This document shows positions 1 through 8,426 of a stretch of DNA of 64,000 nt, one piece after another (within the stretch, counting starts at the first letter, position 1; each line of letters opens with the position of its first letter). The position numbers and the translations under genes were made by a program. Source of the DNA: JBBSDP01 sp963754335. Lineage in GTDB: Bacteria > Planctomycetota > Phycisphaerae > Tepidisphaerales > Tepidisphaeraceae. The stretch covers positions 1,116,001-1,180,000 of the forward strand of contig CAVWFQ010000003.1 in the NCBI GenBank assembly GCA_963754335.1, given 5' to 3'. Below the pieces are notes generated by a model. It was not told the DNA's origin. It ran no database searches and saw only the letters and a list, made by a program, of their open reading frames with translations.

Positions 1-303
1 CTCTACAAGGGCCCGGCGGGATTGAACCTGTACATATTTGCCAGCACGGCTGCGGGAATCATCGAGAGCAAAGTGATCCGCGACCATATCAAGCAGCGCG
101 AAGAGGCGGAGAAAGGGGGCCGTGTGTTTGTTGAAACCAAGCCGACACGCGGCAATCGACGCCGTGGAGGCGAGGACCTTTTGGGTTCACCCTTCGACGG
201 ACCCAAACCACCCAAAAAGCCGCCAGGGAAATTGGCCGCGTGGCTCGCCGATCTTCAGGCCAAAGCTGAACAAATAAAGCGTGAAGGTGGTAAGGGGAAA
301 TAA
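1..303 (+). CDS. yidC: C-terminal end of membrane protein insertase YidC (partial)
   Basis: The frame is open from the first base, so this is the 3' end of a gene that starts outside the window. The 100 visible residues contain a PAGLNLYIFAS segment followed by GIIESKVIRDHI and a basic, proline-rich tail. That matches the last membrane helix of YidC/Oxa1-type insertases (P-S/A-G-L-x-L-Y) and their cytoplasmic C-terminus. The family inserts membrane proteins, alone or with SecYEG, and the basic tail helps contact ribosomes. The tail here (many K, R, P and G) is longer than in Escherichia coli, as is common in Planctomycetes. The assignment rests on a short fragment; another polytopic membrane protein is possible. 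Confidence 0.55.
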   Translation, partial: LYKGPAGLNLYIFASTAAGIIESKVIRDHIKQREEAEKGGRVFVETKPTRGNRRRGGEDLLGSPFDGPKPPKKPPGKLAAWLADLQAKAEQIKREGGKGK

Positions 304-310
304 GACAATT

Positions 311-345
311 CGAACATCGAACATCGAACATCCAACGTTGAATGA
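311..345. repeat. short CGAACAT heptamer repeat with CAACGTTG palindrome
   Basis: Three exact copies of CGAACAT begin at 311, 318 and 325 (7-bp period) and are followed by the palindrome CAACGTTG at 334-341. The element lies between the yidC end and the DUF1080 gene. Repeats of this style are scattered between genes in planctomycete-type genomes. No function can be assigned. Confidence 0.5.
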
Positions 346-404
346 CGATATGCCCTCAATGCCGAACTAAGAATGGAAAGAAGAACAAAACGCGGAGGAA
401 CGAC

Positions 405-1058
405 ATGAAGAAATCAATTATCCTCATCGCTTCAATCGCCGTGCTCCTTCTCATCGCTTTCATTCGCGCCGAGGATGCGGCCCCGGACGCCGGATTCGAG
501 CCGATGTTCAACGGCAAGGACCTGACCGGGTGGGAAGGGAACTTGAAGCTCTGGTCGGCCGAAAATGGAGAGATCGTCGGGAAAAGTCCAGGCATTCACC
601 AAAACGAATTTCTCGCCACGACTGCAAGCTACGGCGACTTTGTGATGAAATTCAAATTCCGCCTGGTCAACACCAGCGGCCAGGCGAACAGCGGCATGCA
701 GTTCCGCAGCAAGCGCGTGCCCAATTCCACCGAAGTGTCCGGCTACCAGGCCGATGTCGGACAGGACTACTGGGGCGGTTTGTACGATGAATCCCGCCGC
801 AACAAAACCCTCGTGAAGCCGCCCAAAGATGAGATCGAAAAAGCGATCCATCGCGACGGTTGGAACGAATACGTCATTACCGCACAGGGGCCGCACATCA
901 TTCAGGAGATCAACGGATATAAGTGCGTCGACTACACCGAGCCCGAGCCGGCCGATCAGATTCCGCGCGAGGGAATTTGCGCGCTACAGATTCATGCCGG
1001 TGGCCCCATGGAAATTCATGCCAAGGATCTGTTCATCAAGAAGCTCGAATCGAAATAA
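405..1058 (+). CDS. DUF1080 (3-keto-disaccharide hydrolase-like) exported protein
   Basis: A 217-residue exported protein. The ATG at 405 is chosen over an upstream in-frame ATG at 342 because GGAGG at 394-398 sits at normal spacing and the signal peptide (MKKS followed by a hydrophobic stretch to about residue 20) begins there. Mature residues about 30-215 form a DUF1080 domain, a concanavalin-like fold, with the hallmark FNGKDLTGW at 35-43 and motifs such as SGMQFRS and YQADVG. Members are abundant in Planctomycetes and are linked to glycan degradation; some act on 3-keto-glycosides. The next gene starts 19 bp downstream, so the two are probably co-transcribed. Substrate unknown. Confidence 0.85.
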   Translation: MKKSIILIASIAVLLLIAFIRAEDAAPDAGFEPMFNGKDLTGWEGNLKLWSAENGEIVGKSPGIHQNEFLATTASYGDFVMKFKFRLVNTSGQANSGMQFRSKRVPNSTEVSGYQADVGQDYWGGLYDESRRNKTLVKPPKDEIEKAIHRDGWNEYVITAQGPHIIQEINGYKCVDYTEPEPADQIPREGICALQIHAGGPMEIHAKDLFIKKLESK

Positions 1059-1077
1059 GTGTTTTGGGAGTGATGCG

Positions 1078-2205
1078 ATGAGTCATCATGGCGTCATACG
1101 GATTGGCTTTCTCTTCCTGGCGCTTCTGCTGCCGGGGCCTCGGACGCCGATCGCATCGGGGGAGGATGTAAAGACGCTTGAAATTGGCGCCCCCGCGCCG
1201 GATTTCGATTTGCCCGGCGTCGATGGAAAGCGCTACACCCTCAAGGATTTCGCTGACGCAAAGATCCTCGTCATTATTTTCACGTCCAATCATTGTCCGA
1301 CCGCGCAGGCGTACGAAGGCCGGATCAAGAAGATGGCCGCGGACTACAAGGATAAAGGCGTTTCGATCGTTGGGATCAATCCGAATAACCCAGACGCCCT
1401 GACGCTCGACGAGCTCAGATATTCGGATCTCAATGATTCGCTCGAAGACATGAAGGTCCGCGCGAAAGATCAGGGTTTCAACTTTCCCTATTTGTATGAC
1501 GGCGACACGCAGAAGGTCGCCCACGCGTATGGAGTGCAGGCCACGCCGCACGTTTTCATTTTCGATTCGGATCGAAAGCTTCGCTATGTGGGAAGGATCG
1601 ATGATTCGGAAGTGAAAACGGTGCATCACCACGACGCGACCGATGCGATCGACGCGCTCCTGGCGGGCAAGCCGGTCGCCGTGGAGAAGACGCATGTCTT
1701 TGGCTGCTCGACGAAATGGATCTCCAAGAGCGACAACGCCCGCAAGGCGATCGAACAGTGGGATAAGGAGCCGGTCGAGCTTAAGACGATTGATGCCGCC
1801 GCAATCAAGGCGCTCGCCGCAAACGATTCCAAAAAGTTACGGCTCATCAATGTCTGGGCGACGTGGTGCGGTCCATGCGTGGCTGAAATGCCTGATCTGG
1901 TTACGATTCAGCGAATTTATCGCGACCGCGGTTTTGAGCTCGTCACGATCAGCATGGACGACCTGACGCGGAAAGACACCGCCCTGAGCTTTCTCCAGAA
2001 ACGGCATGTCTCGGCGACAAACTACCTGTATGCCTCCGACGACAAGGACGCGATCGTGAACGCGCTTGATCCCAAGTGGGAGGGTCCGGTGCCGTTCACG
2101 GTTCTGGTGGCGCCCGGGGGAAAAGTGCTTTATCGCCATTCCGGCCCATTTGATGACCTGGAATTGAAGCGCGCCATCGTAGGATATCTGGGTCGCACGT
2201 ACTGA
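1078..2205 (+). CDS. exported protein with two thioredoxin-fold domains (redoxin plus TlpA-like)
   Basis: A 375-residue protein with an N-terminal hydrophobic segment (residues 8-20). The ATG at 1078 is preceded by GGGAG. Residues about 35-190 are an AhpC/TSA-redoxin-type domain with NHCPTAQ, which has only one cysteine where CxxC is usual. Residues about 225-375 are a TlpA/ResA-type domain with the complete motif WATWCGPC near residue 262 and the cis-proline strand VPFTVLV. The second domain can do thiol-disulfide exchange in the periplasm; the first may sense or bind rather than exchange. It follows DUF1080 by 19 bp and precedes a small membrane protein by 5 bp, which suggests an operon. 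The family is common in Planctomycetes. Confidence 0.85.
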   Translation: MSHHGVIRIGFLFLALLLPGPRTPIASGEDVKTLEIGAPAPDFDLPGVDGKRYTLKDFADAKILVIIFTSNHCPTAQAYEGRIKKMAADYKDKGVSIVGINPNNPDALTLDELRYSDLNDSLEDMKVRAKDQGFNFPYLYDGDTQKVAHAYGVQATPHVFIFDSDRKLRYVGRIDDSEVKTVHHHDATDAIDALLAGKPVAVEKTHVFGCSTKWISKSDNARKAIEQWDKEPVELKTIDAAAIKALAANDSKKLRLINVWATWCGPCVAEMPDLVTIQRIYRDRGFELVTISMDDLTRKDTALSFLQKRHVSATNYLYASDDKDAIVNALDPKWEGPVPFTVLVAPGGKVLYRHSGPFDDLELKRAIVGYLGRTY

Positions 2206-2210
2206 TCGTT

Positions 2211-2561
2211 ATGTCAGCGATACTGGAATATCGTTCGGCGCGTATCGAGCGGCGTGCTGATCCTCAGATTGGGTGGGCGGCGGCCGCAGTGGCGATCGTG
2301 TCTGGACTGGGGATCATTTGCCTCGCCCACCAATGCCGCATTTCGATGGTCACCTGGAAGGGCGAATGGTGCGGCGTTCCTCGAATGAATGCCGAACTCA
2401 ATTTGTATCTCACCGGGATTTTGTTGTTCATCCCAGCCGCGGCGAGTTGGGTGTCGTGGCGTGTCAAATCGGGCTTTGCCGTGTGTCGTACTTCGCTCAC
2501 AGCCGCCTCATTGGGCTGGCTGTTCTACGTCGTCTCAACATTTGTCGGGTTGCCGCTTTAA
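2211..2561 (+). CDS. small hypothetical membrane protein
   Basis: A 116-residue protein starting 5 bp after the thioredoxin-like gene. Three hydrophobic segments (about residues 22-42, 67-82 and 93-113) predict three membrane passes. Between the first two lies a short loop with two cysteines (HQC and GEWCGV). I do not recognise the family. Its position suggests co-expression with the redox protein, and the loop cysteines could interact with it, but that is inference. Confidence 0.6.
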   Translation: MSAILEYRSARIERRADPQIGWAAAAVAIVSGLGIICLAHQCRISMVTWKGEWCGVPRMNAELNLYLTGILLFIPAAASWVSWRVKSGFAVCRTSLTAASLGWLFYVVSTFVGLPL

Positions 2562-2615
2562 GAAGTGCGCCATGCGTTCTCCCTGCTCATCGAGCGTATA
2601 ACTGTCGTCCGCAAA

Positions 2616-2688
2616 GAGCCGCGCACGAAGTAAGCGGGAAAGTTGTCTCGTTTACCGACCGCATTCCCGCTTACTTCGTGCGCGGCTC
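2616..2688. repeat. long hairpin repeat, family 1 copy A
   Basis: A perfect 25-bp inverted repeat: the left arm at 2616-2640 begins GAGCCGCGCACG and the right arm at 2664-2688 is its exact complement. They enclose a 23-nt loop. A second copy with one arm mismatch lies at 53451-53527, and its loop is similar (TCTCGTTTACCGA is shared). It lies between two convergent genes, so it could act as a bidirectional terminator, but its sequence conservation marks it as a dispersed repeat. Confidence 0.85.
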
Positions 2689-2704
2689 CTGGATTCTTCC
2701 GTCG

Positions 2705-3348
2705 TCAGTCACCCGCATCGGCGCCCAGGCCACTGTGCATCCTCGGTCCGGCAGGCTGCGACTGGATAATTTCCGCCTCCCGATCAAGCATCTGCTCCCA
2801 TCGCACCGCGACCAGTTTCTTCTCGAAGACCTGCTCGGCGAGTTGGAGAAAATTCAAATAGTGCCCATGCTCCGAGGCCCAGAGGCGCGATATAGTTTGC
2901 AGAGCTCCGCATCGTCCGATGCTTCCCCGAGCAATCGAAATCGTTCGCACGAGCGCGCTTCGATCAGCGACGAGACCAGCAGCCTGTCCACAAGCTCCTC
3001 GGTACCCCGCCCTTTGCGAACGATCTGATGCAGCGCGCTGGCGTATGGGTTGGAATGCGATTTGGTTAGACGTCCGCCACGCCGGGCCAGCAGTCTGCAG
3101 ACCGTCGAAAGATGCTCCGCCTCGTCTCGCGAAATCGCCGTCATCGCCGCGACCCAGTTCTCCGGCGGCGTTGGCTCGGGCCAGCGGTTCAGCAATTCCA
3201 GCGCGTTGGCGGCGGCTTTTTTCTCCAAGTGGGCGTGATCGTTGAGAAGGGGGATCGGCTCGCGAAGAACGTGTATCGCCCAGCGAGCAGGCGTATCCCA
3301 CCGCAATGGAAGCCCTGCATCCCGGCGATGCTCTGCGTTGGTTCGCAT
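2705..3348 (-). CDS. miaE: tRNA-(ms2io6A37) monooxygenase MiaE-like, with frameshift
   Basis: MiaE is a di-iron hydroxylase acting on the modified adenosine at tRNA position 37. Read from 3348, the protein shows the ferritin-like ligands in order: LNDHAHLEKKAA, ISRDEAEHL, IEARSCERF and ASEHGHYLNFL. The frame breaks at about 2884: the first frame stops soon after CKLYRA, while the next frame carries LWASEHGHYLNFLQLAE and runs to the stop at 2705. One missing base there restores a product of about 213 residues, normal for the family. All iron ligands are present, so a sequencing indel is more likely than decay. It converges with the upstream operon across hairpin 2616-2688. Confidence 0.8.
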
Positions 3349-3390
3349 CGCCGGGAGCTTATCGTTGCGCCGCTGGTTTGAAAGGCGTCG

Positions 3391-3555
3391 TCAGATTTTC
3401 CCGAGCACGAGAAGGATAATCAGGATGAGGAGAATCAGGCCCACGCCGCCGCTTGGATAATATCCAAAGCCGCTCGCATAGGGCCACACCGGTAACAATC
3501 CGATGAGTATGACGATCAGGAGCACGAGCAAAACAAGACGAGCAGTACCCGACAT
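3391..3555 (-). CDS. DUF3309 small membrane peptide
   Basis: A 54-residue peptide. The ATG complementary to 3553-3555 is preceded by GGAGG (about 3560-3565). The sequence is two hydrophobic helices around the motif LPVWPYASGFGYYPSGG, which is the DUF3309 signature. Such peptides are widespread in bacteria and often stress-associated; the function is unknown. The reading frame extends further upstream, but that extension is hydrophilic and has no ribosome binding site. Confidence 0.8.
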   Translation of the reverse strand: MSGTARLVLLVLLIVILIGLLPVWPYASGFGYYPSGGVGLILLILIILLVLGKI

Positions 3556-3775
3556 ATAGACCTCCGCCAGGGGATAGGAACCGATTCGTTGAGACTCATC
3601 ACAAACGACGTGCCGAAGCGAGTTCAACCGCTTTAAGGGGCAGATCTCTGGGTAGTGGGACAATGCGGCGTCATAATGGCCTCATCTAGTGCGATGTAAT
3701 GACTCTCCGTGTGGCGCATCTTATCGGGCGATCCATCGTCGGTGGCTCAGATCGATTGGTCTGAAGGAGTTCGTC

Positions 3776-4302
3776 GTGATACGACTTTCGCTCTGCTGCG
3801 CGCTCGCATTCCTTGGTATTGCAAATCGGGCCAACGCCCAGAATCCAACGCCCGCCACGCAGCCTGCGGACCGATCGATTGCCGGCTCGACTCATTCCGA
3901 TGGGGCGCTGATCACGCTTTCGGGGGAACCGAAGCGATGATGACCTGGCATGCGCGGCCGCCGGCGCTCGCCGCCGCGGATGCGCGGCCCTTAATCGAGA
4001 TTCAGACGCTCCTGACACTGAACCAGGGAAGGCTTCGAACCCGCACCCTATTTCGGCTCCAGGCCGGCCGTTCTCCGATCGCCGATCTTCAGTTGAAAGT
4101 TGATCCGAACGCAAAGGTCGTCGCGGTTTCGGGGAAGAATCTGGCGCAGTGGAAGGAATCGGCGGGGGAGAAATCCAAGATGATGTTTGTGGTCCGCAAC
4201 AATCTGAAGCAGTTCCGGCCTGCTGGAAGCGACCACCTATCGGAAAGCAACGCCGACAGGAGAATTTCGGAAAAATCATTTTCTTATGCCGAATGGCAGT
4301 AG
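3776..4302 (+). pseudogene. broken gene for an exported planctomycete protein
   Basis: A GTG at 3776 preceded by AAGGAG starts a clear signal peptide (IRLSLCCALAFLGIANRANAQ). After GALITLSGE the coding sense shifts frame at about 3925 and continues as TEAMMTWHARPPAL to roughly 4220, with LQLKVDPNAKVVAVSGKNLAQW. It then degenerates into stops. The second part resembles the beta-rich segments of large exported planctomycete proteins, but no named domain is recognised. The gene is therefore both frameshifted and 3'-truncated. A strong terminator follows at 4391-4420. Confidence 0.5.
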
Positions 4303-4390
4303 TTGGCGTTCAATGGAAAGACGATATTAATCCCCGTCGGCGACCCTCCGCGGAGCAACCGGCCCGATTGACTCCGTTCGCCGACATCTA

Positions 4391-4420
4391 AAAGCCCGTG
4401 GCCCTCACGCCACGGGCTTT
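4391..4420 (+). terminator. intrinsic terminator at the group IIC intron insertion site
   Basis: A perfect 12-bp stem (4391-4402 paired with 4409-4420) with a 6-nt loop, GC-rich at its core and followed by TTCTTCT. It would end transcription of the broken gene at 3776-4302. The intron 5' end begins five bases after the stem. This is the arrangement known for group IIC introns, which recognise a terminator stem-loop as their 5' exon. Confidence 0.85.
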
Positions 4421-4425
4421 CTTCT

Positions 4426-5226
4426 GTGCGCCACGCATGTCATGTGTTTAGGAGGTGCAAGCCCTCTACGGGCCGTAATGAGCGGAACCGTCCGTCTAAG
4501 CAAGGGTGTCGGCCGCGAGGCCGAATCTGAAGGAAGCGAGGGATAGCGTTGCCGCTGAGGGACGCGACTCCATGACGGGAGTTCAGACCCGACGAACAGA
4601 AACCGGATACAAGGCCGTTGCGGCATGGGTCATCGGGCAATGGACCGAGACGCCCATACTCATTCGGATGTCGCGGCGATAAATCCGGCGGGGCCTGAGC
4701 CAGGGACACATGACTTACCGTGGGAGATCTCCACGCCTGCCGCAAGGCTATCGACGGGGCAACCTGTCGAGAGGGGCATGGAGAAGTCAGCAGAGGCCGT
4801 AGTAGCCGCCGCGACTCATCGCCGAGGGACGCCTCCCTTGTCGCGGCGTGCGAAGGGCCGAATCTTTTGACCCAGGGCAGTATCGGAAAGTCTCGATGGA
4901 CGACACGGAGCAGCAAAGAACACCCGAGGCCAAAGGGCCCCGTCGGACCTATTGGGAGATGCTCGATGAGCTAACCCTGAAGGTGCCGCGCCCCGACCCG
5001 GATGGTGAGGAGGTATTCCAAACTGTCGGGACACCGGAAGCAACGCCTCCGGTGCAGGAGGCTGTGCCTCCTGTCGAGGAGCAACGATCGTCCGCGGCGA
5101 AAGACCGACAACGCGCCTTGACCGCACGGATACGGGCAGTTGAACGGTTGAAAGAAACCGCCGGATACGATGAGTACGTCCGGTGGTGTGGGAGGACGGG
5201 GGCCGCAAGGCCCCCTCCTACCCGAT
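4426..5226 (+). mobile_element. group IIC intron, internally deleted
   Basis: The element starts GTGCGCC at 4426. Domain I then follows with the pattern known from class C introns, including GTTTAGGAGGTGCAAG, CAAGGGTGTCGGCC and AATCTGAAGGAAGCG. The 3' part holds a domain V-like hairpin at 5157-5187 (ACCGCCGGAT pairs with GTCCGGTGGT, bulged AC at 5176-5177). Domain VI follows at 5190-5223 with a GCAA loop and a bulged A near 5220, and the boundary is CTACCCGAT at 5226. The distal domain V stem is short (loop GATGA rather than a GNRA cap). The whole element is only about 800 bp and no reverse transcriptase motif survives, so mobility would need a maturase in trans. It sits directly behind a terminator, as IIC introns do. 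Confidence 0.82.
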
Positions 5227-5378
5227 TCTCTACGTTATCATCAGAGGCCGGCTCACTTTTCATTAACGGTAAGCACAAAGGCGGGGCTGTTCTGCGCTAT
5301 TGTGTCGCCGGCAATGGTCGATGTCGCCGTCAGAGAAACTGCGCCGTGCGCCGACCTCGCTGCCGCCTTCGGGAGTGA
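4896..5378 (+). pseudogene. remnant ORF in the intron's domain IV region
   Basis: An ATG at 4896 opens a frame beginning MDDTEQQRTPEAKGPRRTYW with an acidic, proline- and glutamine-rich continuation. It lies where a group IIC intron carries its maturase gene. None of the reverse transcriptase blocks (for example YADD) or the maturase domain is present. The frame runs through domains V and VI and past the intron end, so its 3' portion is probably not coding. It is best read as the leftover 5' end of a deleted intron-encoded protein. Confidence 0.35.
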
Positions 5379-8329
5379 AGGCGAGCGTCCCGAGCGAGAC
5401 GTCGCCGCTGAGCGTGAGGGGAGTCAATTTGAGATTCTTCGCAATCGGTGTCGGCAAACGCGTTCCCGCATCACGGCCGGAGCTAAATCCTTCGAGCGCG
5501 ATTTGCACGTCACCTTTGAAATCCGGCTGACGAATCAGCACGAAGGGAATGCCAGCGCCCTTTCCACGGACCGCGACAAAACCGGCAGGATCGACCTGGG
5601 CGCGGAGCTGCGCGGCACGATCGCGCTTGGGCTGAAGCGATGGGGCAATGGAGCGGAAATAAGCCGACAGATCGTTTTTCTGCTGGTCGTTGCGCATCGC
5701 GGCGGGGACCTTCACGATCGCCACAATGTTGGGAGGAACGGGAGCGGCTTGAGAAGCAGGGGTCTGCTCCCATTTCGTCTGTTCGTCGGCGAGCTGCGGC
5801 GTGGGCGTGGTCAGCGTTGCTTCGACCTGCTGAAGCTCATGCGCGGCGCAAGAAGCTGTTGAAGCGATTGCAGCCGGGCGCGGCGGGGGGCGGTTTGCGG
5901 ATCGATCTCATGAAAATAGGCCGTTGCCTGCTCGCGCTGTTGCGGGGAGCGCTGCTCAGTTGGAATATGCAGGATCGCCAGGATCGGCTCTGGAAGCGAT
6001 TGCTGCGGGAGCGATGCCGGATCAGCCGTCGTCGCGGAAATGCGGAAACGACCCAGATTGTGCTGGGCATATTGCGATTGTTGTTCGAGGACAAACGACA
6101 GCGTCGTCTCGCCGTCGAATCCCGCGGGCGATGCGGTCGTGAAGACGGCGATGTGATCTTTGCCGAATTCCGGCGACACCGCCCAGCCGGTGCCGGGGTT
6201 GTTGTCGATTGCATTCTGAACGGGGAAGCTTGCCTGCGAAAAGTCGGCCGTTGCGAGCTTGAGCGCGACCGGCTGGGCGGGCTGATTCGCCTGGGCCTGC
6301 GTGATCTTGAATTCGTCGAGGACGAAATTGCCGTTGGGCGCCGCGCCCGGGCCATGGGCCGGGAGCGAAGGATCGGCCAGTGCCTCAAGTCGGAAAGCCG
6401 TGATGCCTTTGAGACTGGTCTTGGCCGTGATCGTATAGGTCTCCCTGGCCGGCGCATTTCCGCTGGCGAGGATCGACCCATCGGGTTGCTTGGTGAGCAC
6501 AGCTCCCGCGGCGCTTGCGATCGTTGCGGGATCGATCACCGTCCACGTCGGCTTTGCCAGGACGTTTTTCTCCCATTGCGCCTGCGCCTCGCTCGAATGC
6601 GGATCGGTTGCGCTCATCTGGGAATTGAGCTGGACGATCTCGGCTTCCATCGCCGCGATACGCTCTGGCGTCAGCAGGAGCGGCTCGATCGTAAAGGGCG
6701 CGGCATCCAAAACCGTCAGATACGCCTGCCGTTCGGCCCGGCCATTTATTTCCGGATCCGCACCGAACGCGCTGGTTCGGCCGGCCGAAGTGACGGTCGC
6801 CTTGAGGTGGACGGGAACTGTGCCGACCGCGGCATCCAGCGCGGCGGAAATAGTAAACAGCCCGCTCCCCGGCTCGGCAATCTTGGCCGGCGCACAGGTC
6901 ACTCCCGGCGGAAGTCCTTCAAGCTGAACGATCACATCCCCTTTGAAACCGGGTGGGCGACTGCATTCGCACCAGACGACCATATTTCCGCCGCGGTGCA
7001 GGCGAATGGCATCCGGGAGAAATCGGAACGAAAAAGAACCGAAAGATTCCGCCGCCGCGTCATTGCCGATCTGAAGTCGATAGATGAAATTCGGACCGCC
7101 GCGATACGCCAGATCGCGCAGCGATGCGATGTAGTCGCCGGGCTCCAGCTCGCGCCGGATGGAGGCGTCCGCGCCCGAGCCGTTATTCGTTTCCATCACG
7201 TCGCCGTTAGCGTTCCGCAAGGCAAGCAAAGAGTCGAGTGGAGAGGCGATCGACCGGGCGACAATCGCAAGAGTGATCGGCTCCTTCTGCGAAATATGAA
7301 ATCGGAAAAAATCCTCCTCGCCGGGCTGCTCGATCCGGCCGCTGACGCTGGCGGGGATGGAAATTGCGGTGGCGGATTGGACAGTGAGATTCCGGGCGCG
7401 GAAATCTCCGTTGACGCGTCCGTCACATTCAGCGCAACGTCATTTGAAAATCCAAGCGGCGTGTGGGCGCGAACTCGCGTCGTCCCCAGTGGCGCCGCCG
7501 TGAGATCGGCGATGATCGTTTCTCCGCCTTGCAGGTTGTGTCCGATTGCCTGGAGTTGCGTGACCTTTCCACGCGGCGCGCTCATCGGAAAAACCGCTTC
7601 GAGAAAAGGGATCGCGCCGGCTTCGATGCGGTAATTGAAATCTCCGCCGCCGCGGTAACGAAGATCGCGAACTTCCACCGTGTAGGTCCCATCGGCCGGG
7701 GGATCGAAGACGATGAGCGTGTCGCCGTTGTGCTGCTCGGCGCCAGTCGGAAATTCCCGGCCCGAGACGGCGTCGTGGATGAGCAGCACCGGCTCGAGCG
7801 GCGAACCGAGCGATGCAATATGCGCATTGAAGAGGAGGTGTTGCCCCCGCGTCGCGGCGAACTTGAATTGGTCGACGTCCCCCGCGCCGTCTATCCGCCC
7901 GACGATTTCGGCCGGGAGCACAATATTCTGCGCTTCGTCCCGCGTATTGTTGGGCTCGACTTCCTCGATCAGCGGATAAGCCCCGACCGCCACGGTCAAG
8001 GCGTTGGAAACGCCGCCCGGAGAGACGACGCGAATCTCGCGGTCCCCGGGTTGCGCGGAAGATCCAGCCGTGATTTTCAATCGCGCCTGGTTATCGACCG
8101 GCTTCTCCGGCTTGATCAGCGTTACGTCCAGATCCTTTTCTCCGGCAATGACCACTGAATTCGCGGCGGAGAGATTCTTTCCGGAAAGCGCGATCTCTCG
8201 GATTTGTCCGATTTGAACATAGACTGGAAGATTGCCTGTAAGCGCAGGGGCGGGCACCGCGCTGGCATATCGCGCGAAGCCGATCAAGATGAACAGCGAC
8301 AGGGCCGCGCCACGGGTGAACAATTTCAT
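5253..8329 (-). CDS. exported planctomycete protein with pre-peptidase C-terminal (PPC)-type repeats, frameshifted
   Basis: The ATG complementary to 8327-8329 starts a signal peptide (MKLFTRGAALSLFILIGFA). The protein of roughly 1,020 residues alternates IPT-like segments and PPC-type domains, for example EVEPNNTRDEAQNI, GDVDQFKFAATRG and TYTVEVRDLRYRGGGDFNYRI, and later EEDFFRFHISQKEP and YIASLRDLAYRGG. Its C-terminus is FVLTVNEK, ending at 5253. Three frame breaks (about 7415, 5847 and 5325) must be bridged; each is repaired by one base. It is the last gene of an operon behind DUF1549/DUF1553 and DUF1501 genes, an arrangement typical of Planctomycetes. The protein is probably surface-exposed; its substrate is unknown. 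Confidence 0.8.
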
Positions 8330-8350
8330 GGAGTTTGTGGTTGCGTTTTC

Positions 8351-8409
8351 GTGGCACGGGCGTCCCGCCCGTGCGATTGAGAAAAGCACGGGCGAGACGC
8401 CCGTGCCAC
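8351..8409. repeat. GTGGCACGGGCG hairpin repeat, copy A
   Basis: Arms at 8351-8374 and 8386-8409 (each 24 nt, almost perfect complements) enclose an 11-nt loop. The unit GTGGCACGGGCG...CGCCCGTGCCAC recurs at 37138-37195 with the same arm length. It lies between the DUF1501 gene and the PPC-type gene of one operon, so it may influence mRNA stability or read-through. Confidence 0.85.
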
Positions 8410-8426
8410 TTTTAACCCTTCACCGT

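Noticed and set aside
2562..2704. A factor-independent terminator as the only explanation for the hairpin
   Set aside because: The sequence recurs almost exactly at 53451-53527 in a different context, so it is a dispersed repeat first, even if it may also terminate transcription.
4896..5378. A full group II intron maturase gene
   Set aside because: No reverse transcriptase block, YADD motif or HNH domain is found in any frame of the intron.
5640..7634. A 664-codon open frame on the plus strand
   Set aside because: It is antisense to the PPC-type gene, is very rich in R and G, and has no domain or ribosome binding site. It arises because the high-G+C coding strand leaves few stops opposite it.
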